NCBI GenBank assembly: GCA_028288875.1
Contig: JAQGHK010000400.1
Span: 1 to 13,788 of the forward strand
Length of the DNA: 13,788 nt
Origin: Phycisphaerales bacterium
GTDB lineage: Bacteria; Planctomycetota; Phycisphaerae; Tepidisphaerales; Tepidisphaeraceae
Reading direction: 5' to 3'
In this document: positions 6,901 to 13,788 of the stretch, in pieces
How positions within the stretch are numbered: position 1 is the stretch's first letter
Layout of the letters: every line of letters starts with the position of its first letter
Made by a program: the position numbers and the translations under genes
Notes under the pieces: generated by a model
What the model saw: only the letters and a program-made list of their open reading frames with translations
What the model was told of the DNA's origin: nothing
Database searches by the model: none

Positions 6901-7565
6901 ACATCGGCGGCTTCATTGCTGACGCCCAGAAGGCGGTCAGCCAGAATCTCACCTTGCCGCCCGGCTACACGCTCGTCTGGTCCGGCCAGTTCGAGAACAT
7001 TCGCGACGCGAACGCGCGCCTGAAATGGGCCGTTCCGCTGACATTGCTCCTGATCGTGATGCTGCTCTACGCGGCCACGCGCAGTTGGTTCCGCGTCGGT
7101 GTGGTGCTGTTGGCCGTGCCGTTCAGCCTCGTCGGTGCCGTCTGGTTTCTGTACTTCCTGGGCTACAACCTCAGTCTCGCCGTGTGGGTCGGCGTCATCG
7201 CCTTGGCCGGGCTTGATGCCGAAACCGGGCTTGTTATGTTGCTGTATTTGGACAACAGCTACGAGCGTTTTCGCTCAAATGGGCAGATGAACAACCGGGA
7301 CGATCTGTGGCACGCCGTGCACGACGGCGCGGTGAAGCGGATTCGGCCCAAGACCATGACCGTCGCCGCGGCGTTCATCGGCCTCGTCCCGTTGCTCTGG
7401 GCCACCGGTACGGGCGCGGACGTGATGCGCCGCCTCGCCGCGCCGATGCTCGGCGGGCTGTTCACCAGCTTCCTGATGGAGCTGCTGATCTACCCGATCA
7501 TTTTTTTCGTCGCCAAGTCGTTGACCCTTCGTCGCGAAACGGCGCGGGAGGGCAGCGATGCGTAA
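3954..7565 (+). CDS. cusA: Heavy-metal RND efflux pump (CusA/CzcA family, HME-RND), Cu(I)/Ag(I) type
   Basis: This inner-membrane proton-driven pump moves metal from periplasm or cytoplasm toward the outer-membrane channel. The N-terminus (MIARIIELSVRNRFMVLL) and the TM4 motif GVMVDSAIIMVENAHKHL, with proton-relay Asp459, are diagnostic of HME-RND pumps. The three methionines that bind Cu(I)/Ag(I) in E. coli CusA (573, 623, 672) align with Met674 in EFMPPLDEGDLLYMP, Met735 in APLDMIES and Met823 in NMLSTGIK. This favours monovalent copper or silver over Zn/Co. At 1203 residues it is about 155 longer than E. coli CusA. The extra length lies at about 146-205 (acidic/aromatic periplasmic insert), 571-621 (two added hydrophobic stretches between the two halves) and 750-815. 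ATG 3954 follows cusB by 13 nt. The 3' end overlaps the channel gene by 8 nt, indicating translational coupling. Very secure family call. Confidence 0.96.
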   Translation: MIARIIELSVRNRFMVLLLTAMLVAGGIWATLHISLDAVPDLSDVQVIVTTGYSGQAPNVVEDQVTYPLTTAMMGIPHAKVVRGISMFEQSFVYIIFDDGTDIYWARSRVLEYLNFVKDRLPGNVEPKLGADATGVGWVYQYVLYPGYYDARHPQGLWHDEQQDKWYADPMQAPADRHEALVKVRAFEKPGTSPLDGQPLVSSNQDLASLRSLQDWYLRYQLTAVPNVAEVAPIGGFVKQYQVVLKPERLLAYNLPVGTIMTAIQRSNNDVGGSVVEMSENEYMVRSRGYLKGLTDLANVPVGVGGGGTPIMLSDVATLQIAGEERRGIGEWNGEGEAVGGIVIARFGTNAYQVIHDAKAKLADLESGLPPGVLIKTAYDRSDLIERSIHTLRHALIEEMVVVGIVCILFLLHARSELVAVFVVPSSVLVSLLAMHLLGINANIMSLGGIAIAIGVMVDSAIIMVENAHKHLDHDEERVHAGHAARPRSELIVDAAKEVGPSLFFSLLIITVSFLPVFVLGGESGRLFKPLAFTKTFAMASAAVLSITIIPVLMVYFITSRVLPKEWGWKINLAVTLFTMLAPAVALFYLPAVEPGLQPYRWWMAIGWAVLAAMLLVPQKIIHEDKSPISRLLQRIYNPFFTMAIRYRWVALLLTIAFVASAAWPFMRLGSEFMPPLDEGDLLYMPTTDPSISVTKARQVLQQTDKLIKTFPEVVSVYGKIGRADTATDPAPLDMIESVTRLQTDPTKWRTKKMAYFFDHWPSALRWPFEHTFWPRGRRITMEELVYGWQDAEGTDHVGLNAVVTEPGVANAWPMPIENRTNMLSTGIKTPVGIKIMGPDLAVLSDLASKASVLMLNVPGTASAYPERTLGGLYLNIDVDRTKAARYGLTSGDVQDVVSTSLGGMKTTTAVEGLERYPINVRYARDLRDDPDAIKQVLIPTPAGAHIPLGMVADVKIEPGPPMIKSENARRSAWVFVDVTGRDIGGFIADAQKAVSQNLTLPPGYTLVWSGQFENIRDANARLKWAVPLTLLLIVMLLYAATRSWFRVGVVLLAVPFSLVGAVWFLYFLGYNLSLAVWVGVIALAGLDAETGLVMLLYLDNSYERFRSNGQMNNRDDLWHAVHDGAVKRIRPKTMTVAAAFIGLVPLLWATGTGADVMRRLAAPMLGGLFTSFLMELLIYPIIFFVAKSLTLRRETAREGSDA

Positions 7566-8925
7566 AGCGTCAATCGCTCCCATCGCCGGGTGGTTAGCCG
7601 CCGTGACGCTGATCGGCGGCTGCACGGTGCATCCGCCCGGCGAGCAGGCCGAGCGCGATACGGCGCGGGGTGAAGGGCGGCCCTTCGAAAAACGGCTTGT
7701 CGTCCGTCCACCGCTTCCATCGAACCCGACGCTCGAGCAGCTGGTCGACTACGCACTGCTGAACAACGCCTCCCTCGAAGAATCCTACTGGACGTGGCGC
7801 GCGGCCATTGAACAGATCCCTCAGGACGGCACCCAAACCGCCTCAGTGAACCTGGCCGCGGGCGCGATGATCAACGGCGGGCGCTCGAGTTGGGACAGCA
7901 CCACGCTGGCTCTGTCGAACGATCCGATGACCGACATCAAGACGCCCAGCAAGCTCGGCGCGGCCGCCCGACAGGCCTTGGAAGACGCCCGGGCGGCCGG
8001 GCACCGATTCTTCAACGCCAAGTACGAATTACGCGGGAAGGTGCTTTACGCATGGTACGACTATGCGCTCGACGCTGAGCTGATCCGGCTCGAGGAGAAC
8101 AACGAACAATTGCTCCAGACGGTAGCCAGTTCAACGGCGGCTCGCAGTCGCGTCGGCAGTGGAGGACAGGAGGTCGTGCTCAAAGCCGCGAATGAACTCG
8201 ATTTGGCCCGCAACGACTTAGCAACGCTTCAAGCCCAACTGCTTAGCCGGCGCGCGACGATCAATGCGTTGCTCGGCATGCCGCCCGACACAAAACTGCC
8301 GATCCCCGCGACGATACCCGTTAAGCGAGCGGCGTTGCCGGATGATGGCCAACTCATTGGGATGGCGGCCAAGGCCAATCCGGAACTGCGCGCTTTAGCC
8401 GATCAAATCCGAGGTCGAGAAAACGGCCTGGCGCTCGCCCGACTTCAGTATGTTCCTGACTTCAATCTGAGTATCGGCACCGACTTGGCCGGCAGCGTGC
8501 AGTCCCTCCTCGGGCAGGTCACGATCCCGGCGTTTCGACACGAAGCAATTGATGCAGCCGTGGAGCAGGCCGAGGCGAAGCTGAGAGCGGCGGAGGCGGC
8601 GCGGCGCGAATCGGCCAATGCCTTGGCCGCCCGCGTGATCGCGGCGATCGTGGTCCTGCGCGACGCTGACCGTCAACTGACGCTTCTCCAGGAACAGATC
8701 CTCCCGCGAATTAAACAGATCGTCAGCATCGGTCGTACGTCGTACGTCACCGGACGCAGTTCCCTTCTCGATTATCTTGACGAGCAGCGATCGCTTATCG
8801 CCATCGAGCGACTTGTCGCGAACCTGCACGCCGCGAGGGAGAAAGCCTTGGTCGATTTGGAGACGGTTGGCGCGACGTCCATGATTGGATCGGGTGAAGA
8901 GGCGACGGGTGACGGGGGTCATTAG
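7558..8925 (+). CDS. cusC: Outer-membrane efflux lipoprotein (TolC/CusC family)
   Basis: This 455-residue channel partner of the tripartite pump spans the outer membrane and periplasm. The N-terminus is a lipoprotein signal: basic start, hydrophobic core, and lipobox LIGGC with the acylated Cys22. The remainder shows the TolC-family pattern of long alanine/leucine-rich helices with coiled-coil character. Two related repeats begin near LEQLVDYALLNNASLEESYW (59-78) and GMAAKANPELRALADQIRGR (271-290). The helical run toward the C-terminus ends in GRTSYVTGRSSLLDYLDEQR. Length matches CusC/NodT-type proteins. ATG 7558 lies inside the cusA stop region (8-nt overlap), with GGGAGGG just upstream as ribosome site. 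As the last gene of the operon it would need Lgt for maturation, and lgt shares the operon's promoter type. The symbol is by analogy with the Cus system. Confidence 0.9.
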   Translation: MRKASIAPIAGWLAAVTLIGGCTVHPPGEQAERDTARGEGRPFEKRLVVRPPLPSNPTLEQLVDYALLNNASLEESYWTWRAAIEQIPQDGTQTASVNLAAGAMINGGRSSWDSTTLALSNDPMTDIKTPSKLGAAARQALEDARAAGHRFFNAKYELRGKVLYAWYDYALDAELIRLEENNEQLLQTVASSTAARSRVGSGGQEVVLKAANELDLARNDLATLQAQLLSRRATINALLGMPPDTKLPIPATIPVKRAALPDDGQLIGMAAKANPELRALADQIRGRENGLALARLQYVPDFNLSIGTDLAGSVQSLLGQVTIPAFRHEAIDAAVEQAEAKLRAAEAARRESANALAARVIAAIVVLRDADRQLTLLQEQILPRIKQIVSIGRTSYVTGRSSLLDYLDEQRSLIAIERLVANLHAAREKALVDLETVGATSMIGSGEEATGDGGH

Positions 8926-9040
8926 CCAGATGGCGAGCCGAACGAGCAATGCAGCCGTTTCATGCCGACCATGACCGGAATAGGTAACAGATGTGGGCCG
9001 GAGAGCTCAAGCCGGCTGTTAAAAATTGTCAGGGTATTAA

Positions 9041-9354
9041 TTTAAGGCTGACGTAGCCGCGGCGCGTTACGACGCGTTGGACACGCATGCCTACGATGAG
9101 GATGGCGTGCGGGTCACCAAGGCGACCGGCAACCAGACCACCAGATTCCTGAACAACACGCTGAACCCACGGTCTATATCAAGCCGATCGAGGAGAAGTC
9201 AAACGGCAGCTACGAGACTGGCCTGTCTGTGGTGACCCAGGCCAATGCCTCAATCCAACTCAGCCAACGTTCCAGCATGGCCGACCCAATTTCGTTGCAA
9301 GCGAAACCGCGAAATGAAAGGAGAAAACCCGGCAGTGGATGGATCCTCCGATGA
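9041..9354 (+). pseudogene. Frameshifted fragment of an RHS/YD-repeat protein
   Basis: Frame one, from 9041, reads through YDALDTHAYDEDGVRVTKA and TGNQTTRFLNNTLNP, ending near 9168. A one-base shift there, into the frame beginning at 9169, continues TVYIKPIEEKSNGSYETGL and then SVVTQANASIQLSQ, to TGA at 9352-9354. Joined, it follows the RHS core layout that I recall: YDxDGxRVxKTxG, TTxFLVDxxNPTGYxQVxEE, then a GLDVITQAN-like stretch. There is no start codon with a ribosome site, no further YD repeats upstream, and the similarity fades after about 9280. It is best read as a decayed internal or C-terminal fragment left by rearrangement. The resemblance is from memory of the family pattern, not a search. 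Confidence 0.6.
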
Positions 9355-9527
9355 ACTGCAGGGGTGCCGGTATTGACGGGCTATTGGCTAACTGCTTACA
9401 CCGCAAACGCGAAAATCTCGAGCCGCGCAACGGCATTTGTAAGTCGATTTGACCGCGGAAAAGTCAGACAGCGGATCCAAATACGTTCGCGGCGTTCAGG
9501 ACCCAGTGGCGGTCCGCTCATGCTTCG

Positions 9528-9546
9528 AAAGTAACCCCGTTACTTT
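9528..9546. repeat. Perfect 8-bp palindrome with 3-nt loop
   Basis: AAAGTAAC (9528-9535), CCC, GTTACTTT (9539-9546). It is a short, perfect hairpin in the gene-free region. No T-run follows on either strand, so a terminator is unlikely. It might be a protein-binding site or a scar of an element end. No role can be assigned. Confidence 0.5.
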
Positions 9547-9646
9547 GAGTTTGCCAAGCACGACGCGGTTCTCATTACCGTGAATTCCTAGTGTGGCTTA
9601 AAGACCGCAACATAGGTGTCCACCGCGTCGAGGCCGGAACCAAGCC

Positions 9647-9671
9647 TCAGCGGCGACGACGCCGCGGCTGA
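9647..9671. repeat. Imperfect GC-rich stem-loop downstream of the kdp genes
   Basis: TCAGC+GGCG (9647-9655) pairs with CGCC+GCTGA (9660-9663 and 9667-9671), with an ACGA loop and a 3-nt bulge (GCG, 9664-9666). It lies about 110 bp past the kdpD-like stop in the direction of kdp transcription. It could slow or stabilise the transcript end. The lack of a U-tract argues against a classical intrinsic terminator. Confidence 0.3.
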
Positions 9672-9776
9672 AGCCGGTCGTTGCCGTCCCGCTGACGGTA
9701 AAGTTACCGCTCTGTAGTCGACCGACCCTGCCGTTAAGTTCGTCGAAGTTGGAGAGGGAAAGCCATAGCCGGCGGG

Positions 9777-11519
9777 TTAGATCGCGGCACCCTTAATTTC
9801 GGCCAAGGCGTTCACGTAAATGTTGTGTTGTCCTTCAACGATTTCCCGTACCGCGTCGGCCGAGCGGGCCGACAATAGTCGCCGGCGCTGTTCCCTGTCA
9901 CCCAATGTCCGGCCAGCCGTGGCAAGCAGGCGTAAATGCGCATTCGGTCCGTCGGCGGGGGTCAAAAGGAGGAACGCAATATCGATCGGCGGATCGCCCG
10001 CGTTCAGCAGCCCAGCCCGCGTGACGGCAAGTGCGGCGACAGCGGTGACAAGACCCTGCACGCGCGCATGAGGTAGCGCGATCCTTTCGTTGAGAAATGT
10101 GGACCCCCTCGACTCTCGCTCCTCTACCAGTTTCAGCAGACTATCCACAGGCAACTCGATTCCTGTGCCGACGACAGCAGCGCAAATCATCCGTCGAAGC
10201 AGGTCTTGGCGAGAAACAGGCTCGTCCAGAATCAGGATGTGTTCGACCGGTAGCACGGCTGCCAGTTCGCTTTCCGATCGGGCGGCGGCAGACGCGGTCG
10301 TTGACGCTATTCGCTGGTCAGGGTGCAGTGATATTGCTGGCTTGGCATCCTTGGACGGTGACCAATCAGACGCGTCGGCGTCGACGACGATTACAGTTAC
10401 ATCTTTCTGACGCGTGATCAGTTCTTCAGCCACGCTGCGGCCTCCCAGCACACGTCGCCACCAGGCGATCGGGCGCGGGCTGCCGATGACGACCTGGCCG
10501 ACGCGATATTCGTGAGCGAACCTTAAAATCGTGTCGGCAACGTCGGTGCCTTTGAAGGTGAACACCGTAGCCCCAAGTTGGTTCGCCAACGTGAGGGTGT
10601 CGCCAAGCAGCCGCTGGGTGGTCGCATCGATCACCGTCGGATCTTCTTTCGGCGTCTGCACATAAACCGCGTACCAGTTCCGATTAAGCCGGCCGGCCAG
10701 GCGTGAGCCGAAGCGGAGCAGCCGCGCGCTGTTCGGGCCGCGCGAGGAAAGGCAGACCATGATCTGTTCGGTCGCCGCGGCATCGGTCGCGGCCGTCGCA
10801 GCGTTGCCGTTTTCAGGGCGCGTCTCACGACGGCGAAGGTCCAACTGGCTTGCCAGCTCGCGCATCGTCAGCTCGCGCAGGTGTTCGAGGTTCGATTCGG
10901 TGAAAAAGTGCTCCAGCGAAGCGGCCACGCGTTCGTGCGGGTAAATCTTCCCGTCGCGCAGCCGTCGTTGCAGATCTTCCGCGGCCAGGTCGACATTGAT
11001 GACCTGGTCCGCCTCGGCCAGCACGGCATCGGGCACGCGCTCGCGGACTTTCACGCCGACAAGCCGTTCGACCAAGTCATACAGGCTTTCCAAATGCTGC
11101 ACGTTCATCGTTGAAATGACATGAATGCCCGCGGCGACCAGCGTGCGGACGTCTTCGTATCGTTTCGCGTTGCGGCTGCCGGGAATGTTCGTGTGGGCCA
11201 GTTCGTCGACCAAGACGACCTGCGGCTTCCGGGCCAGAACGGCGTCAAGATCCAGTTCTTCGACGGTGATGCCGTGATATTCGGCGTGCCGCATCGGCAC
11301 GCGGTCCAGGCCGTCGATCAGCGTGATCGTTTCGGCGCGGCCGTGGTGTTCGACAACGCCAATGACGACATCAACACCGTCGGCCTTGAGCCGGTGACCT
11401 TCCTGGAGCATCTGGTAGGTCTTGCCGACGCCCGGCGCGAAGCCGAGATAGAGTTTCAGCCGGCCGCGTTGAGAGCGTCGGATCATCTCAAGGAAACTGC
11501 TGGCTCGGGTTGCCGGCAT
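9777..11519 (-). CDS. kdpD: KdpD-like potassium sensor lacking the histidine kinase, fused to a PTS EIIA domain
   Basis: This 580-residue soluble protein has three parts. (1) A KdpD N-terminal sensor domain, about 18-228, with Walker A GFAPGVGKT (26-34), VVLVDELAHTNIPGSRN (101-117) and STMNVQHLESL (136-146). (2) A universal-stress-protein domain, about 252-382, starting IMVCLSS, with VVIGSPRPIAWWRRVLGG and ending VTVIVVDAD. (3) A linker, then a fructose/Ntr-type PTS EIIA domain, about 426-570, with LPHARV placing the phospho-acceptor at His484. Canonical KdpD (about 890 residues) instead has four membrane helices and a histidine kinase, and none are present here. The stop comes after a complete EIIA fold, so this is not a simple truncation. 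ATG 11519 is preferred because GAAGGA lies 10 nt upstream. GTG 11579, 24 nt after kdpC, would add 20 residues. Last gene of the kdp run. Domain calls strong; signalling output inferred. The symbol refers only to the sensor part. Confidence 0.92.
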   Translation of the reverse strand: MPATRASSFLEMIRRSQRGRLKLYLGFAPGVGKTYQMLQEGHRLKADGVDVVIGVVEHHGRAETITLIDGLDRVPMRHAEYHGITVEELDLDAVLARKPQVVLVDELAHTNIPGSRNAKRYEDVRTLVAAGIHVISTMNVQHLESLYDLVERLVGVKVRERVPDAVLAEADQVINVDLAAEDLQRRLRDGKIYPHERVAASLEHFFTESNLEHLRELTMRELASQLDLRRRETRPENGNAATAATDAAATEQIMVCLSSRGPNSARLLRFGSRLAGRLNRNWYAVYVQTPKEDPTVIDATTQRLLGDTLTLANQLGATVFTFKGTDVADTILRFAHEYRVGQVVIGSPRPIAWWRRVLGGRSVAEELITRQKDVTVIVVDADASDWSPSKDAKPAISLHPDQRIASTTASAAARSESELAAVLPVEHILILDEPVSRQDLLRRMICAAVVGTGIELPVDSLLKLVEERESRGSTFLNERIALPHARVQGLVTAVAALAVTRAGLLNAGDPPIDIAFLLLTPADGPNAHLRLLATAGRTLGDREQRRRLLSARSADAVREIVEGQHNIYVNALAEIKGAAI

Positions 11520-11603
11520 AAGGGCCACGTCCTTCAATGCATACGAACCAGACGCGGCCGCAAGACAGACCGGTGACACCGGAACCTGCCGCGGGGCCGC
11601 TGG

Positions 11604-12317
11604 TCACTTCGATTTCTGATCCAACGCCAGATTCAACATCAACACGTTCACGCCGGGCTCGCCAAGGAAACCCAGGCTCGGTCCGTCGGTGCTCGTGTCA
11701 ATCAATGCTTGAACTTCACTCGCGCTCAGGCGGCGTGCTTTAGCGATGCGGGCGACCTGCGCGGCGGCGTTGACCGGGCTAATGTGCGGATCGAGGCCGC
11801 TGGCGGAACGCGTGACGGCATCGGCTGGAACGGTGGCGTCGGCGGCCATGCCGTTTTCGGTGCGATAGGCCGTGGCGAGGTCTTTGACGCCGTCATAGTC
11901 CGCCGATGGGTTGGCACTGCCATCGGCGTTCTTGCTGCCATGGATGCCGCTCAACAGTTTGTCGCTCAGCGGGCCAAGGTTCGTGCCGGACGAAGCGCTG
12001 GCGTCGTAGCCGGCACCAGCGGCGCTGGGTCGGGGGTGAAAATACTTCGGCGCTGTGAACGTCTGGCCGAGCCAGCGGCTGCCGACCGCTTCGTCGACAT
12101 TGCTGGTGGCGGCGCCCGCTTTGGTGACGAGCGAACCGTTCGCCTGCACGGGAAACGCCGCCTGGGCAATGCCCCAGACCAGCAGCGGGTAAAGGCCACA
12201 GCAGATCAGAAGCAGGATGATTGTCGACGCCACGGCCGTATAGATCTGGCCGCCAATCGACTGGTATTCTTCGACAGTGTGAGTAGCAATGTTCATATTG
12301 GTTTTCAGGTTGTTCAT
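11604..12317 (-). CDS. kdpC: Potassium-transporting ATPase subunit KdpC, long form
   Basis: KdpC is the single-pass stabilising subunit of the KdpFABC high-affinity K+ pump and binds the KdpA-KdpB complex. A membrane helix lies at about 27-52, preceded by an unusually long N-terminus of about 26 residues. Family motifs include SRWLGQTFTAPKYFHPRPSAAGAGYD with scattered Ser/Ala/Gly, GTNLGP, VTRSASGLDPHISPVNA, RLSASEVQALI and the C-terminal GFLGEPGVNVLMLNLALD. At 237 residues it exceeds the usual size of about 190. The excess is the N-terminus plus an insert around 125-150 (HGSKNADGSANPSADYDGV). ATG 12317 starts 3 nt after the kdpB stop. A second in-frame ATG seven codons later would give a slightly shorter product. 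Co-transcribed with kdpB and the KdpD-EIIA gene. Confidence 0.95.
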   Translation of the reverse strand: MNNLKTNMNIATHTVEEYQSIGGQIYTAVASTIILLLICCGLYPLLVWGIAQAAFPVQANGSLVTKAGAATSNVDEAVGSRWLGQTFTAPKYFHPRPSAAGAGYDASASSGTNLGPLSDKLLSGIHGSKNADGSANPSADYDGVKDLATAYRTENGMAADATVPADAVTRSASGLDPHISPVNAAAQVARIAKARRLSASEVQALIDTSTDGPSLGFLGEPGVNVLMLNLALDQKSK

Positions 12318-12320
12318 GAC

Positions 12321-13788
12321 TCAGGCCAAGTGGAACAGGTTGTGAACGATCAGGTCGATCAGTTTGATGCCGGGGAACGGAATCAGCAGGCCCCCGACGC
12401 CGTAAATCAGCATGTTGCGCTGCAGCGTCGCCGCGGCCGTCATGGGGCGGAACTTCACGCCGCGCAGGGCGAGCGGAATCAGCAGCACGATGATGATCGC
12501 GTTGAAGATGACGGCCGACAGGATGGCGCTGTGCGCCGTGCCCAGCCGCATGACGTTCAGCGGCTGAATCTGCGGATAGGCCGCGACCAGCAGGGCAGGG
12601 ATGATGGCGAAGTATTTCGCCACGTCGTTCGAGATACTGAAGGTCGTCAGCGCGCCGCGGGTCATCAGCATCTGCTTGCCGATCTCGACAACTTCGATCA
12701 GCTTGGTCGGATTGCTGTCGAGGTCGACCATGTTGCCGGCCTCTTTGGCGGCCTGCGTGCCGGTGTTCATGGCGACGCCGACGTCGGCCTGCGCGAGCGC
12801 GGGGGCGTCGTTCGTGCCGTCGCCGGTCATGGCGACCAGATGGCCGGCGGCCTGCTCCTTGCGGATCATCGCCATTTTTTCTTCGGGCTTCGCCTGGGCG
12901 AGAAAGTCGTCGACGCCGGCTTCTTTCGCGATCGCGGCGGCGGTGAGCGGGTTGTCGCCGGTGATCATGATGGTGCGAATGCCCATGGCACGGAACCGCG
13001 CGAAGCGTTCGGGCAGGCCCTGCTTGACGATGTCTTTCAGGTAGACCGTGCCGAGCGCGCGGTGTCCTTCGGCGACGACCAACGGCGTTCCGCCCTTGGC
13101 AGAAATCTCTCGAACGGCTTCGGCCACTTCGGCGGGCAGCGTGCCGCCGACGAACTCGCGTACGCTGTCGGCCGCGCCTTTGCGGACCTGCTTGCCGTCG
13201 AGGTTCACGCCACTCATGCGGGTGTTGGCGGAGAAAGGGACGAACTCGGCGTGCGGCAACTCGTGCAGTTCGCGGCCGCGGATGCCGTAACGTTCCTTGG
13301 CCAGCACGACGATGCTGCGGCCTTCGGGCGTCTCGTCCGCCAGGCTCGAAAGCTGTGCGGCATCGGCCAGTTCGGCTTCCCTCACGCCTGAAGCGGGAAC
13401 GAACTCGACGGCCTGGCGATTGCCGAGCGTGATGGTGCCGGTCTTGTCCAGCAGCAGGACGTCGACGTCACCAGCTGCTTCCACGGCTCGGCCGCTCATG
13501 GCCAGCACGTTTTTCTGCACCATGCGATCGATGCCGGCGATGCCGATAGCGCTGAGCAGCCCGCCAATGGTCGTCGGAATCAGGCAGACCAGCAGCGACA
13601 CCAGGATCGGCACGGTGACACTGGCCGCTACCGCTTCGCCGCTGTATTTGGCGAAAGGCTTGAGGGTGATACAGACGACCAGAAAGACGATCGTCAGGGC
13701 CGACAGGAGAATCGACAAAGCGATTTCGTACGGCGTCTTCTGCCGCATGGCCCCTACGATCAGGCCGATAATGCGGTCCATGAAACAC
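12321..13788 (-). CDS. kdpB: Potassium-transporting P-type ATPase subunit KdpB, C-terminal part (5' end outside window)
   Basis: KdpB is the ATP-hydrolysing subunit of KdpFABC, a P1A-type ATPase. The frame is open to the right edge, so the gene is partial; Met at 13781 is internal. About 489 of the usual 680 or so residues are visible. Numbering from that Met: membrane region with PTTIGGLLSAIGIAG (70-84), phosphorylation motif DKTGTITLG with Asp112, and the nucleotide-binding domain. The hinge motif MTGDGTNDAPALAQADVG and the downstream ISNDVAKYFAIIPAL and VIFNAIIIVLLIPLALRGV segments are also present. The sequence up to KTPYEIALSILLSALT matches the stretch before the first visible membrane pair in E. 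coli KdpB. All catalytic motifs in the visible part are intact. kdpA would be expected just beyond the right edge. Confidence 0.97.
   Translation of the reverse strand, partial: CFMDRIIGLIVGAMRQKTPYEIALSILLSALTIVFLVVCITLKPFAKYSGEAVAASVTVPILVSLLVCLIPTTIGGLLSAIGIAGIDRMVQKNVLAMSGRAVEAAGDVDVLLLDKTGTITLGNRQAVEFVPASGVREAELADAAQLSSLADETPEGRSIVVLAKERYGIRGRELHELPHAEFVPFSANTRMSGVNLDGKQVRKGAADSVREFVGGTLPAEVAEAVREISAKGGTPLVVAEGHRALGTVYLKDIVKQGLPERFARFRAMGIRTIMITGDNPLTAAAIAKEAGVDDFLAQAKPEEKMAMIRKEQAAGHLVAMTGDGTNDAPALAQADVGVAMNTGTQAAKEAGNMVDLDSNPTKLIEVVEIGKQMLMTRGALTTFSISNDVAKYFAIIPALLVAAYPQIQPLNVMRLGTAHSAILSAVIFNAIIIVLLIPLALRGVKFRPMTAAATLQRNMLIYGVGGLLIPFPGIKLIDLIVHNLFHLA

Larger units (their letters stand above)
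8926..9776. other. Gene-free region with coding debris between the efflux and kdp operons
   Basis: About 850 bp separate two converging operons without an intact gene. 8926-9040: nothing recognisable except a weak imperfect stem (GCCGG/CCGGC at 8997-9016) without a T-run. 9041-9354: a frameshifted YD-repeat remnant, annotated separately. 9355-9580: no coding signal recognised, apart from a perfect palindrome at 9528-9546. 9588-9776, minus strand: two overlapping frames give protein-like strings, GNFTVSGTATTGF in one and GSGLDAVDTYVAVFKPH followed by TAG (stop at 9588-9590) in another. This is suggestive of a second broken gene that I cannot name. I saw no strong intrinsic terminator for either operon. 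Confidence 0.6.

Noticed and set aside
8986..9020. Stem-loop after the efflux operon as an intrinsic terminator
   Set aside because: The stem is short and interrupted (GCCGG/CCGGC plus AACA/TGTT with a 7-nt one-sided bulge). It is followed by A-rich, not T-rich, sequence.
8926..9776. Search for a detached histidine kinase or kdpE that would complete KdpD
   Set aside because: No H-box, N-box or receiver motif was seen in either orientation. The KdpD-EIIA stop follows a complete EIIA domain, so a simple frameshifted KdpD is unlikely.
11709..13391. Long plus-strand open frame (560 codons) opposite kdpC and kdpB
   Set aside because: It is antisense to two genes with intact family motifs. Its product is rich in Asp/Arg/Val/His, as expected from reading high-GC codons backwards, and has no domain.
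1..13788. CRISPR arrays, tRNA/rRNA genes and intact insertion sequences
   Set aside because: No regularly spaced direct repeats, cloverleaf-like sequences, rRNA signatures or transposase genes were recognised.

Overview
The window is GC-rich and dense with genes. It comes from a diderm bacterium: it encodes an RND tripartite pump with an outer-membrane lipoprotein channel, and a prolipoprotein diacylglyceryl transferase. Long RND loops, YD-repeat debris, few clear Shine-Dalgarno sites and the protein style suggest a Planctomycetota-like lineage. That is an inference from style only, because there is no rRNA or marker gene to confirm it.

Layout: (1) Positions 1-523, minus strand: N-terminal 174 codons of Lgt, running off the left edge. 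(2) 524-746: divergent regulatory region. (3) 747-2014, plus strand: an ECF sigma factor and a membrane-anchored anti-sigma factor with a Cys/Met/His cluster in its extracytoplasmic part. (4) 2162-8925, plus strand: a CusB-CusA-CusC-type Cu(I)/Ag(I) efflux operon. (5) 8926-9776: about 850 bp without an intact gene, holding a frameshifted RHS/YD-repeat remnant and small palindromes. (6) 9777-13788, minus strand: 3' part of a kdp operon, kdpB (5' end off the window), kdpC, and a kinase-less KdpD fused to a PTS EIIA domain.

The main unexpected signal is a two-part promoter element, TTGAACCTT-N14-TCGTTT, found three times with identical spacing. It lies in front of the sigma gene (680-708, plus), in front of cusB (2058-2086, plus) and divergently in front of lgt (595-623, minus). 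It has the form of an ECF promoter. It ties sigma/anti-sigma, the efflux pump and lipoprotein lipidation into one probable metal-stress regulon. The link is plausible because the pump's outer-membrane channel itself carries a lipobox.

The second notable item is the kdp regulator. KdpD normally ends in a histidine kinase. Here the KdpD sensor and Usp domains are followed by a fructose/Ntr-type EIIA domain with its phospho-acceptor His, and then a stop. The phosphorelay may have been replaced by a PTS input or output.

No tRNA, rRNA, CRISPR array or intact insertion sequence was seen.
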